Shown here one piece after another: positions 1 through 8,086 of a DNA stretch of 64,000 nucleotides. The translations under genes and the position numbers were made by a program. Each line of letters starts with the position of its first letter. Positions within the stretch are counted from its first letter, which is position 1. The notes below the pieces were generated by a model. It saw only the letters and a program-made list of their open reading frames with translations. It was not told the origin of the DNA and searched no databases. The DNA is from Mycolicibacterium goodii. GTDB taxonomy: Bacteria; Actinomycetota; Actinomycetes; Mycobacteriales; Mycobacteriaceae. Location: assembly GCF_022370755.2 (NCBI RefSeq), contig NZ_CP092364.2:310001-374000 (forward strand). The letters run 5' to 3'.

Positions 1-554
1 ACCATCGGGGTGAGGGTGACGCCGGGAGCGACGGCGTTGCAGCGGATCCCCTGCGCGCCGTACTGACACGCGATGTGCGTGGTGAGCGCCGTGAGCCCAC
101 CTTTGGCGGCCGAGTAGGCCCCGCCGCGCAGCCCACCGACCACCGCGAACGTCGAGGTCACGTTGACGATCGCCGAACCCGGACCCATGTGACCGATCAC
201 GTCGCGCGCCAGGCGGAACGGCGCACGCAGCATCAAACCGAGGAAGTGGTCGAGGGTTTCGTCGTCGGTCTCGTGCAGCGGTTTGGGGCTGCCGACGCCG
301 GCGTTGTTGATCAGGAAGTCGATGTGACCCCACCGGGTCACCGCGGCGTCGACGATGCGACGCGGGGCGTCGCTGTCGGTGAGGTCGATCGCGAGCGTCT
401 CCACCCGGTCCGGAGCGTCGATCGTCTGCGCCAGTTCGGCGAGACGCTCCTTGTCGCGGCCGACACCGAGCACCGCCATCCCGGCTTCGGCGAGCTTTGT
501 GGCACAGCCGAACCCGATTCCGCTGCTCGCTCCTGTGATGATGGCTACCTGCAT
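1..554 (-). CDS. SDR family oxidoreductase (partial, runs off left edge)
   Basis: A short-chain dehydrogenase/reductase whose start codon ATG is at 554-552 and whose C-terminal end lies beyond the window. The visible 184 residues begin MQVAIITGASSGIGFG, a classical TGxxxGxG cofactor-binding loop, followed by the NNAG motif, a catalytic Ser in the NVTS strand and YSAAK (Tyr and Lys of the active site), then CNAVAPG. It starts immediately after the stop of the acyl-CoA synthetase (TGA then ATG with no gap), so it is translated as part of the leftward operon. Likely oxidises or reduces a hydroxyl/keto intermediate of the same pathway; the substrate cannot be read from sequence. Confidence 0.85.
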   Translation of the reverse strand, partial: MQVAIITGASSGIGFGCATKLAEAGMAVLGVGRDKERLAELAQTIDAPDRVETLAIDLTDSDAPRRIVDAAVTRWGHIDFLINNAGVGSPKPLHETDDETLDHFLGLMLRAPFRLARDVIGHMGPGSAIVNVTSTFAVVGGLRGGAYSAAKGGLTALTTHIACQYGAQGIRCNAVAPGVTLTPM

Positions 555-2096
555 TCACTCCACCTTCGACAACTGTGCCCGGATCAGGTGTTTGAGCACC
601 TTGCCCGCATCGTTTCTGGGCAGGGCGTCCCAGATCTCCACCTGTTCGGGAATCTTGAACTTGGCGACACCGGCCCTGGTGAGCACCTCGGCCAGCGCCT
701 CAACATCGGGCCGCACGCCGGCCGGGTGGTTGTCGGAGACCAGAACCGCGCACGCCCGCTCACCGGTGCGCGCATCGGGCAGTCCCACCACCGCGACCTC
801 GGCAATGCCGATCTCGCCGATCAGGAGATCCTCGATCTCCTTCGGGGAGATGTTCTCGCCGTTGCGGATGATGAGGTCCTTGGCCCTGCCGGTGACCCTG
901 AGGTAGTCACCGTCCACCCAGCACCCCAGGTCCCCGGTGCGAAAGAAGCCCTGCTCGTCGAACGAGTTGTCCTCCGGATGCAGATAGCCCAGCAACATCT
1001 GCGGCCCACGAGCCCGGATCTCGCCGTCCACCAACCGGATCTCGGCGATGCCGGGTCGCCCATCGGTGCATGCGGCGTGCTCGATGTCGCCCGGTCTCAG
1101 TGATCCGACGGTCGTGACGGGTACCTCGGTCGACCCGTACACGCGGCTGACCACGGCATGTTCGAAGTAGGCCGATGCCCGCCGGATCAGTGACGGCGGC
1201 ACCGACGCGCCACCGCAGATGAACACCCTCAGATCAGGCAGGCGGGTGCCCGCGCGTTCGGCGGCGCTCAGCAGCTGGTCGAGAAACGGTGTCGCGCCGG
1301 CCATGTGGGTGCACCGGTGTGCGGTCATGAGCGCGACACCGTCGTCGGCGTTCCAGCGCTGCATCAGCACCGCCGTGGTCCCGAGCAGCAACGGGCATTC
1401 GAATGCGTAGATCGATCCGCCGATGTGGGCGATGGGGGACGGCACCAGGAAGGCGTCACCGGGTTCGATCATCCAGTGCTCACGCAGCTGACAGATCAGC
1501 GCGTGGATCGAATTGTGACTGTGCAACACCCCTTTGGGGCGTCCGGTGGTACCAGAGGTGTACATCATCATGCGCACGCCATCGGGGTCCAGCGCGGGAA
1601 GGTCCGCGCCCGACGCACCCAGCGACGCGAATGCCGTGTGCGACCCCGGCTCGCCTCGCACGACGACGACTTCCGGCGGTGCGTCCGATTCGGCACACAC
1701 CCGGTGCAGCATGGCGGCGTAGTCGTGCTGCCCGAACTCGCCCGGGATGAAGATCATGCGACTCGCGGCGTCCTCGAGGATGAACCGCAACTCATGGTCG
1801 CGCAGCGACGGCAGGATCGGGTTGATCACCATGCCGGCAAGGGTGGACGCCAGATAGACGATCGCGGCTTCGTGCCAGTTCGGCAGCATGAACGACACCA
1901 CGCTGCCCGTGGGCATCCGCTGAGCCATGTCGTGCGCGAGAGCCGTTGCCCGGGTGTGGAGTTCGGCGCACGTGAGTCGTACGTCCCCGTCGATCAGCAG
2001 CACCCGTCGCGGGGTGGTCCTCGCGGCCTCGGCGAGCGTGTCGGCCAGCGTGGTCCTGACCCACAGCCCGCGTTCGTAGGCCTCGTCGGCGTTCAT
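555..2096 (-). CDS. AMP-dependent acyl-CoA synthetase/ligase
   Basis: A 513-residue member of the ANL superfamily, which activates a carboxylic acid to its acyl-AMP and then acyl-CoA. The P-loop-like signature MYTSGTTGRPKG lies near residue 180, the YGSTE motif near 320, TGDLG near 388, the RDLIIRNGENISP hinge near 405, and the adenylation lysine sits in NDAGKVLK near the C-terminus. Length and motif order are normal for the family. The start ATG is one base after the stop of the GntR gene (TGA-C-ATG), so expression is coupled. Its substrate is probably an organic acid produced by the divergent oxygenase operon; that is inference from context. Confidence 0.9.
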   Translation of the reverse strand: MNADEAYERGLWVRTTLADTLAEAARTTPRRVLLIDGDVRLTCAELHTRATALAHDMAQRMPTGSVVSFMLPNWHEAAIVYLASTLAGMVINPILPSLRDHELRFILEDAASRMIFIPGEFGQHDYAAMLHRVCAESDAPPEVVVVRGEPGSHTAFASLGASGADLPALDPDGVRMMMYTSGTTGRPKGVLHSHNSIHALICQLREHWMIEPGDAFLVPSPIAHIGGSIYAFECPLLLGTTAVLMQRWNADDGVALMTAHRCTHMAGATPFLDQLLSAAERAGTRLPDLRVFICGGASVPPSLIRRASAYFEHAVVSRVYGSTEVPVTTVGSLRPGDIEHAACTDGRPGIAEIRLVDGEIRARGPQMLLGYLHPEDNSFDEQGFFRTGDLGCWVDGDYLRVTGRAKDLIIRNGENISPKEIEDLLIGEIGIAEVAVVGLPDARTGERACAVLVSDNHPAGVRPDVEALAEVLTRAGVAKFKIPEQVEIWDALPRNDAGKVLKHLIRAQLSKVE

Positions 2097-2097
2097 G

Positions 2098-2835
2098 TCA
2101 GCCCTTGACCCGGCGCATGGTCATGGAGTGCCGGTAGCGGTCGGACGGATGCGTGTTGACGGTCACCTGCGCGATCTCCCCGTCGGAGGTGGTGTAGGTC
2201 CGCTGCATCCGCAGGGCCGCGCTGCCGGGGGACACGTTGAGCAGATCGGCCAGATCGGCGCCGACCAGTACCGCGGTGATCTGCTGGTGCACTTCGACGA
2301 TGCTCACGCCGAACAGATCCTCGATCAGCGGGAAGATCGGGCCGTTGTGGCGCTGTAGCAACCGGCCGACCGCGGCGAACGACCGGTTGATGTAGTACTC
2401 GGTGCGGCACACGGGCGGGGCATCGCCGTCGGCCTTCCGGTATCCCCGCACCGCGAGCCACTGTTCGCCGACGGCAAGCGCTGTGCGCTCGGCGATGTCG
2501 TCGTCGATCGTGACCATGGCGTTGGATTCGATCGTGAACTGCGCACCCGTCGCGAACGCCAGCAGATCGTTGATCGACATGACGTCCTGCGCATAGGAAT
2601 TCGTCGTGGGCCGCGGGACCACCATGGTGCCCGCGCGCGGACGCGAGGCCACCAGGTTGTCGTCGCGCAGGCGCCGCAGCGCCTCGCGGATCGTGTAGCG
2701 GCTGACCTCGAAACGTTCGCAGAGTTCGTGCTCGGTGGGCAGCTGCGAGCCCACGGGGTACACGCCGTCCACGATCTCCTTGCGGAGCGTGCGCGCGACC
2801 TGCAGGTAACGGTGTTCGGTGGGGGAGATCGTCAC
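2098..2835 (-). CDS. GntR family transcriptional regulator (HutC type, UTRA domain)
   Basis: A 245-residue repressor-like protein. Residues about 8-73 are a winged helix-turn-helix of GntR type (LRKEIVDGVYPVGSQLPTE, then FEVSRYTIREALRRLRDDN), and residues about 95-235 fit a UTRA effector-binding domain ending LRMQRTYTTSDGEIAQV. It lies between the beta-propeller gene (6 bases upstream) and the acyl-CoA synthetase. Dyads at 4490-4501 and 4586-4597, one at each divergent start, are the obvious candidate targets. The effector is probably a pathway intermediate; nothing in the sequence identifies it. Confidence 0.9.
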   Translation of the reverse strand: MTISPTEHRYLQVARTLRKEIVDGVYPVGSQLPTEHELCERFEVSRYTIREALRRLRDDNLVASRPRAGTMVVPRPTTNSYAQDVMSINDLLAFATGAQFTIESNAMVTIDDDIAERTALAVGEQWLAVRGYRKADGDAPPVCRTEYYINRSFAAVGRLLQRHNGPIFPLIEDLFGVSIVEVHQQITAVLVGADLADLLNVSPGSAALRMQRTYTTSDGEIAQVTVNTHPSDRYRHSMTMRRVKG

Positions 2836-2841
2836 GGTGAC

Positions 2842-4488
2842 CTATCCCTTGCGTCCCTTGCGTCCCTTGCGCATCGCGAGCACGCTGCCGTCGCCGTCGG
2901 CCGAGATGTACAGGGTGCCATCGCTGCCGGCGGCGATCCCGGCAAAAGGTCCCTGTGGCCCGGAGAACGGCGGCATGCCCTTGAGCGGCTTGGGCACCAC
3001 ACCGGGCGGCGGTCCCACCGGGAGTTCCGTGGCGATGGTGGTGCGCGCGCCGGTGGTCAGGTCGACGCTGATGAGTTCCTTGGATCCGGCGTCGACGACG
3101 AAAAGTTCCCCGTCGCGCAGGAGAATGCCTTGCGGCGTGCACAATCCGTCCACCAGCGGCTCGACGCCGGCATTCGTGACCCGGACGACGGCACCCGCGA
3201 CCGACACCAGCGGTGCGCCGTCGGGCCCGATCGTCACTCCCACCGGGGTGTCGAGTCCGTCGGCGAGCACGTCGACGGATCCGGCGTGCACCGCGAGCAG
3301 TCGCCCTGCGCCCTGCTCGACGACCACCGGCGTGCCGTCGGGTGCGAGTGCGACACCGTACGGTTGGTCGACACCGGCCGCGAGCGCCTCGCTGTCGTCG
3401 GTACCCGGGCGGTAACGCGCGACGGTGTCGGCGGCCGTGGTGACGATGAATTCACCTGTGCCGGTGGCGGTCACGCCCCGTAGGAACCCTGGGTAACCCG
3501 GCGAGAACAGCATGCCGACGGTGTCCAGGGAGCCGTCGGGCCGCACGCGGTAGAAGTAGGTGCCGTCGGCGACGTAGACCGCACCGTCGGCGCCGACCGT
3601 GAGGTCGAGCGGCCAGTTGAGCCCACCGCCCAGCAGATCCTGCGTCGCGCCGTCGCCGAGGATCTCGGTGATGGCGCCGGTGAAGTTGGAGACGAACAGC
3701 CGGCTGTCGGCGAACGTGAGGTTGTCCAGTCCCGGGGTGAGCTGCGCCAGCACGGTGTTCTCACCGCTGCGCGGATCGATGCGCAACACCTGGCCACTGG
3801 CCGCCTGCGTGGAGACAAGGTGTCCGTCCGCGTCGAACTTCACCGCGTCGGGGACGCCGAGCCCACAGGCCACGACCTCCGGTGTGCCGCCGTCGGGGTC
3901 GATGCGCCAGATCTCGTTGGCCCCCATCACCGGGAAGTAGAGCAACCCGTCCGGTCCCACCTCCATGGCGTTCGGCGACGGCACGTTCTCCAACAGGACG
4001 CGCGGAGGTCCGCCGGCCAGATCGAACTCGAGAAGCCGTCCGCCTTCGCGGCATTCGCCGATGAACAACCGGCCCTGGTGGAACGTGATGCCGTTGGCCG
4101 AGGGCACGTCGTCGCGCAGGACGCGTGTGGTGCCGTCGGGTTCGCGGACGCTCACGCGGCCGTCCATCACCTCGGTGGCGTAGAGGTTGCCGCGGATGTC
4201 GAACGCGACGTCGTCCGGCGCGACGATGTCACCGCCCTTGGGCGCGACGGTCTGCAGGGTTCCGGTGTCGATGTCGAGTGCGCTGATCTGGCTGCCGGTC
4301 ACCTGGGCGACGTACACCCGCCCGTCCGGACCGGTCCGCAGGCCGTTCGCCCCGAACAGCCGACTCGGTGCGGTGACCTGCTTCAGGTGCCAGCCTTCGG
4401 CCACCGAGGGGTTTGCGGTGTACCGCGCGGAAGGGGTGCTCCCGAGGGAGATCGGCGACGTCACAGTCTCGGACGTTAGCAACTGCAT
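2842..4488 (-). CDS. SMP-30/gluconolactonase-like beta-propeller protein
   Basis: A 548-residue protein built of repeated NHL/SMP-30 blades: the pattern GPDG(L/R)(V/L)Y(V/F) recurs throughout (for example GPDGRVYVAQ, GPDGLLYFPV, GADGAVYVAD, GSDGTLYISAD). It is about twice the length of a single six-bladed SMP-30 lactonase, so it probably holds two propellers. Family members are lactonases or ligand-binding proteins. Next to a Baeyer-Villiger monooxygenase operon, a role in lactone hydrolysis is plausible but unproven. No signal peptide is evident. The annotated ATG is separated by one base from an operator-like dyad, so the message may be almost leaderless. The C-terminus is a slippage-type (RKG)3 tail. 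Confidence 0.75.
   Translation of the reverse strand: MQLLTSETVTSPISLGSTPSARYTANPSVAEGWHLKQVTAPSRLFGANGLRTGPDGRVYVAQVTGSQISALDIDTGTLQTVAPKGGDIVAPDDVAFDIRGNLYATEVMDGRVSVREPDGTTRVLRDDVPSANGITFHQGRLFIGECREGGRLLEFDLAGGPPRVLLENVPSPNAMEVGPDGLLYFPVMGANEIWRIDPDGGTPEVVACGLGVPDAVKFDADGHLVSTQAASGQVLRIDPRSGENTVLAQLTPGLDNLTFADSRLFVSNFTGAITEILGDGATQDLLGGGLNWPLDLTVGADGAVYVADGTYFYRVRPDGSLDTVGMLFSPGYPGFLRGVTATGTGEFIVTTAADTVARYRPGTDDSEALAAGVDQPYGVALAPDGTPVVVEQGAGRLLAVHAGSVDVLADGLDTPVGVTIGPDGAPLVSVAGAVVRVTNAGVEPLVDGLCTPQGILLRDGELFVVDAGSKELISVDLTTGARTTIATELPVGPPPGVVPKPLKGMPPFSGPQGPFAGIAAGSDGTLYISADGDGSVLAMRKGRKGRKG
2845..2871 (-). repeat. Three tandem 9-bp repeats at the end of the beta-propeller gene
   Basis: The unit tcccttgcg (plus strand) occurs three times without interruption at 2845-2853, 2854-2862 and 2863-2871. 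In the coding frame it gives three copies of R-K-G just before the TAG stop. It has the form of a strand-slippage expansion and changes only the C-terminal tail. Confidence 0.85.
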
Positions 4489-4489
4489 C

Positions 4490-4501
4490 TAGTCCAGACA
4501 A
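4490..4501. promoter_or_regulatory. Operator-like dyad upstream of the beta-propeller gene
   Basis: TAGTCCAGACAA matches the perfect dyad TTGTCCGGACAA at 4586-4597 in 10 of 12 positions and lies one base upstream of the leftward start codon. Its placement at the start of the operon that encodes a GntR regulator makes it a candidate autoregulatory operator. Confidence 0.55.
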
Positions 4502-4585
4502 TAGAACGATCTGTCTTCCGCAACGCCCTTGACGGCTGAATAATGCCTGCGGAATAGTGTTCTTCAATATGAAGAGCACCATTTA

Positions 4586-4597
4586 TTGTCCGGACAA
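4586..4597. promoter_or_regulatory. 12-bp perfect palindrome at the start of the rightward catabolic operon
   Basis: TTGTCCGGACAA is a perfect 12-bp palindrome ending 3 bases before the ATG at 4601. A related copy sits at the divergent gene start (4490). Paired dyads at both ends of a divergent intergenic region are typical GntR-family operators. The TTG that opens this palindrome is in frame with the SDR gene and could be misread as its start. Confidence 0.6.
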
Positions 4598-4600
4598 ATA

Positions 4601-5467
4601 ATGGACAATCTTCTGAACCTGGACGGCCGCATCGTGGTGGTGTCGGGCGCGGGTGGGGGCGGCATCGGGACCACCGTCACGCGCATGGCCGCCGAGGCGG
4701 GCGCCACGGTCGTCGCGGTCAGCCGCTCGCAGGGCAATCTCGACACCCACGTGGGTCCGCTGGTCGACAAGGGACTGTCGGTCGTGACGGTGACCGCCGA
4801 CGCGTCCACCGACGAGGGCATCTCCACCGTCGTCGACGCCGTGCGGCGCACCGAGGGCAGGCTCTACGGTCTGGTCAACGTCGCCGGTGGGGCGGCGCCG
4901 TCGACGTGGATGCCGGCCACGCGCGTGTCACGGGCCGACTGGCGGGAGTTGTTCACCGCCAACCTCGAGACGATGTTCTTCATGAGCCAGGCTGTGGCGG
5001 CCGAGATCCGCGACAACGGCGATCCGGGTTCGATCGTGTCGGTGTCGTCGATCAGCGGCATCAACACCGCCCCGTTCCACATCGCCTACGGCACGGCGAA
5101 AGCCGCGATCGTCGCCGCCACCCGCACCATGGCCGTCGAACTCGCCGCCGCGGGCATCCGGGTGAATGCCGTTGCGCCCGGCGTCACCGAAACCACCGCG
5201 TCGGCAACCTATGTCGACGCCGATCCCGAGCGGGACCGGCGCGCGATCGCGATGGGCCGGCGCGGCACCCCCGACGAGCAGGCCGGGGCCATCCTGTTCC
5301 TGTTGTCGGATCTGTCCGCCTATGTCACAGGCCAGACCCTGCTGGTCGACGGCGGGCTCAACCTGCGCTGGACCCACCTCGGGGCCGACAACACCTCGCT
5401 GTTCCTCAAAGACGAGAACTTCCGTGCGGCGATGACGCGGCCTGAGGCGGCCCGAAGGAGTAGCTGA
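4601..5467 (+). CDS. SDR family oxidoreductase
   Basis: A 288-residue short-chain dehydrogenase/reductase, first gene of the rightward catabolic operon. Near the N-terminus it has VVVSGAGGGGIG (cofactor loop, with more glycines than usual), then NVAGG, SVSSISG (catalytic Ser), YGTAK (Tyr and Lys) and VNAVAPGVTETTA. I chose the ATG at 4601 rather than the in-frame TTG at 4586, because that TTG lies inside a palindromic operator. No clear Shine-Dalgarno precedes 4601, so the transcript may be leaderless. It overlaps the Rieske oxygenase by 1 base and probably dehydrogenates the hydroxylated product. Confidence 0.85.
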   Translation: MDNLLNLDGRIVVVSGAGGGGIGTTVTRMAAEAGATVVAVSRSQGNLDTHVGPLVDKGLSVVTVTADASTDEGISTVVDAVRRTEGRLYGLVNVAGGAAPSTWMPATRVSRADWRELFTANLETMFFMSQAVAAEIRDNGDPGSIVSVSSISGINTAPFHIAYGTAKAAIVAATRTMAVELAAAGIRVNAVAPGVTETTASATYVDADPERDRRAIAMGRRGTPDEQAGAILFLLSDLSAYVTGQTLLVDGGLNLRWTHLGADNTSLFLKDENFRAAMTRPEAARRSS

Positions 5468-6846
5468 TGACCGATACGCAATCCAGGACCGACGAGGTGC
5501 TCGCGACGCCGATGACCATCGGGGTCGAGGCCTATACGTCCGAGGCGTACGCGCGGGCCGAACGAGACCGGTTGTGGCGCAAGGTGTGGCAGCAGGTCGG
5601 TCGCATCGAGGAGCTCCCCGAGGTGGGTGGTTACCTCACCTACGACATCCTCGACGATTCGATCCTGGTGGTGCGCACCGCGCCTGGTGATTCGGGCGCA
5701 TCGTTCGCCGCGCACCACAACGTCTGCATGCACCGTGGCAGACGCCTCGTCGACACCCCCGCGGGCGCCAAGAACGCATGTGCCCGCACCCGCAAGTCGT
5801 TCATGTGCGGATTCCACGGGTGGACCTACGATCTCACCGGCGCGTGCACCCACATTCGCGAGCAGGACGACTGGCAGGGCGCGCTCACCCCGGAGAACAC
5901 ACACCTGCCGCGCGTCAACGTCGACACCTGGGGCGGGTGGCTGTTCGTCAACATGGACCCGGACCCGGAACCGTTGGCGGACTACCTCTTTCCGGCCGCC
6001 AAGATCCTCGATCCGTTCGGCCTGGAGAACATGCGCTACAAGTGGCGCAAATGGCTGTACTTCGACTGCAACTGGAAGGTCGCGCTGGAGGCGTTCAACG
6101 AGACCTACCACGTGTTCACCACGCACCCGGAGTTCAACAAGTTCGGCGAGTTCAAGGGCTGGGCCAAGGCGCAGGGCAAGCACAGCAACATCGGCTACGA
6201 CGCACCGAAGGACATGGAGGCCACCAAGTCCAAGATCCGGCTGGGCACCGGTGACGATCCGCGCGTCTCGACCGCCGAGATGCAGATGTACACGTGGGAG
6301 CAGACCAACGCGACCACCACCGAGACCCTCGTCAACGCCGCCAAGCGCCTGGTCGACGAACTACCCGAGGGCACCCCGCCCGACAAGGTGCTCGAGCACT
6401 GGCTGGCCTCGGCCCGCCGTGACGACGAGGCCCGCGGCGTCATCTGGCCGACCATCCCGGCCGACATCCTGGGCCAGGCCGGCACGGCGTGGCAGATCTT
6501 CCCGAACTTCCAGATCGGCCAGGGACTGACCACCGCGCTGTGCTACAGCGCGAAACCGCATCCCAGTTACGACCCCGGCAAGTGCATCTTCGAGGTCGCC
6601 ACGCTCGAGCTGTTCCCGCAAGGCCAGGAGCCAGACACGGAATGGGAGTACACGCCGGCCGACAGCCCGAACTGGCTCTCGGTGCTGCCACAGGACTTCT
6701 CCAACATGGCTGCGGTGCAGCAGGGCATGAAGTCGATGGGATTTTCCGGCACCAAGCCCAACCCGTACCGCGAACGCAGCACGGTCAACCTGCACCACCA
6801 ACTGTCGAAGTACATGGGGACCGGAGAGCCCCGCGACCTCCAGTGA
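5467..6846 (+). CDS. Rieske non-heme iron oxygenase, alpha (catalytic) subunit
   Basis: A 459-residue aromatic-ring-hydroxylating-type oxygenase. The Rieske [2Fe-2S] ligands are C87-x-H89 and C114-x2-H117; the 24-residue spacer between the pairs is longer than usual because of an insert (DTPAGAKNACARTRK). The mononuclear iron site is in NETYHVFTTHPEF, with H215 and H220. No beta subunit, ferredoxin or reductase gene is adjacent, so electrons must come from elsewhere, or it is a homotrimeric type. It is the probable first attack on the substrate: O2-dependent hydroxylation. Followed after 67 bases by the LLM flavoenzyme, with an inverted repeat between. Confidence 0.9.
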   Translation: MTDTQSRTDEVLATPMTIGVEAYTSEAYARAERDRLWRKVWQQVGRIEELPEVGGYLTYDILDDSILVVRTAPGDSGASFAAHHNVCMHRGRRLVDTPAGAKNACARTRKSFMCGFHGWTYDLTGACTHIREQDDWQGALTPENTHLPRVNVDTWGGWLFVNMDPDPEPLADYLFPAAKILDPFGLENMRYKWRKWLYFDCNWKVALEAFNETYHVFTTHPEFNKFGEFKGWAKAQGKHSNIGYDAPKDMEATKSKIRLGTGDDPRVSTAEMQMYTWEQTNATTTETLVNAAKRLVDELPEGTPPDKVLEHWLASARRDDEARGVIWPTIPADILGQAGTAWQIFPNFQIGQGLTTALCYSAKPHPSYDPGKCIFEVATLELFPQGQEPDTEWEYTPADSPNWLSVLPQDFSNMAAVQQGMKSMGFSGTKPNPYRERSTVNLHHQLSKYMGTGEPRDLQ

Positions 6847-6893
6847 TTTGTGCACACTCCGTCACGCTCACCGTCGCGAACGGTGCACAAATC
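6845..6893 (+). promoter_or_regulatory. Inverted repeat in the gap between oxygenase and LLM genes
   Basis: Perfect 11-bp arms gatttgtgcac (6845-6855) and gtgcacaaatc (6883-6893) enclose 27 bases that can fold into a competing inner hairpin, CACCGT (6869-6874) with ACGGTG (6880-6885). The left arm includes the last base of the TGA stop. It is the only sizeable gap in the operon between 4601 and 12051, so it may be an RNA-processing site, a partial terminator, or an operator. Confidence 0.6.
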
Positions 6894-6913
6894 GCTCCAG
6901 GCAAGGAGAATTC

Positions 6914-8086
6914 ATGAAAGTCAATCTGGGCACCGGAGCGCAGAACTCCCATGATTGGGAGCGGGTGCTGGCCGGGGACTGGAGTCGCCCGCCCGCCACC
7001 CCGGACCACCAGTGTGTGCAGGCAGCGCTCGCGCTCGGCGATCTCGCCGAACCGCTGGGCTTCGACGGGATCTGGTTCCCCGAGCATCACGGCACGCCGT
7101 ACGGCATGACACCCAACCCGATTCAGGCGCTGACATATTTCGCGGGCCGCACCGAGCGCGTGAGCCTCGGCACGTTCGTCGCGGTGGTGCCGTGGTGGCA
7201 CCCGATCCGCCTGGCCACCCAGATCGCCTACCTCGACATCGTCTCCAACGGTCGCTACACCACGATCGGCTTGGGCCGCGGGGTGTCCAAGAGCGAGTTC
7301 GCCGCCGTCGGGGTTCCGCGTGAGGAGAGCAGGCAGCGGTTCAACGAGACCCTCGACATCCTCAAGCTCGCGTTCTCGGGTGAGCGGTTCTCCTACGAGG
7401 GTGAGATCTTCAAGTTCCCGGAGATGTCGCTGCGCCCCGAGCCGATCAGCACCGACCTCTACGACCGCATCCACAGTTCGTCGTCGACGGCCGAATCGCT
7501 GGAGATCCTGTCGCGGCGCGGCATGGTGCCGCTGTTCGTCGGCAACAAGCCGATCACCGACGCCGGCGAAGAGGTCAAGTTGGTCAACACCTTCCGCGCC
7601 GAAGAGGGGCTTCCACCGTGCCAGCCCAAGAACGTGATGTTCATGTACTGCACCGAGTCGCAGGACGACATCGAGCGGACCGAGGAGTGGATCTGGACGG
7701 CGAACCGCGACGTCAACGTGCATTACGGCTTCGCCGACGCGTCGAACTTCAAGGGCGTCAAGGGGTACGAGGCCTACGCGGCTCGTGAGGCCAGTGCCAC
7801 CGCGGTGCTCGCGTCGGAGGTCGGCAACCAGAAGAAGGGCGGACCACCCGGATACCACGCGTCGAACCTGCTCATCGGCACGCCGGAAACCGTGTTCGAG
7901 AAGCTCAAGGCTGCGCAGGAGGCGTGCTCGTTCTCCGAGGTCACCATCGTCCCGCAGTTCGGCACCATGCCCTACGAGGAAGCCATGGAGAGCGTCAAGC
8001 TGTTCGCGGCCGAGGTGCTGCCCGCGGTCCATGACATGCCGGCCCCGCTGCATTCCGGTGTCCTCCCCGAGAGTGTCACAGCATGA
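6914..8086 (+). CDS. LLM class flavin-dependent oxidoreductase (luciferase-like)
   Basis: A 390-residue bacterial-luciferase-like TIM-barrel protein that should use FMNH2 or F420. Features include GIWFPEHHGTPYGMTPNP near residue 50, LGTFVAVVPWWHPIRLA near 90 and the GRYTTIGLGRG segment near 115 typical of the family. The ATG at 6914 is preceded by AAGGAG at 6903-6908. The reading frame is open upstream but that part is non-coding. The stop overlaps the next start (ATGA). In this operon it may act as a type II Baeyer-Villiger enzyme or as a monooxygenase on a pathway intermediate. Confidence 0.88.
   Translation: MKVNLGTGAQNSHDWERVLAGDWSRPPATPDHQCVQAALALGDLAEPLGFDGIWFPEHHGTPYGMTPNPIQALTYFAGRTERVSLGTFVAVVPWWHPIRLATQIAYLDIVSNGRYTTIGLGRGVSKSEFAAVGVPREESRQRFNETLDILKLAFSGERFSYEGEIFKFPEMSLRPEPISTDLYDRIHSSSSTAESLEILSRRGMVPLFVGNKPITDAGEEVKLVNTFRAEEGLPPCQPKNVMFMYCTESQDDIERTEEWIWTANRDVNVHYGFADASNFKGVKGYEAYAAREASATAVLASEVGNQKKGGPPGYHASNLLIGTPETVFEKLKAAQEACSFSEVTIVPQFGTMPYEEAMESVKLFAAEVLPAVHDMPAPLHSGVLPESVTA

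Noticed and set aside
75..1103. Long plus-strand open frame over the SDR and CoA-ligase genes
   Set aside because: Arg/His/Asp-rich shadow of two well-supported minus-strand genes; no family resemblance or ribosome site.
4586..4600. TTG start for the first SDR of the operon
   Set aside because: The TTG is part of the palindromic operator, and the SDR fold begins normally from ATG 4601.
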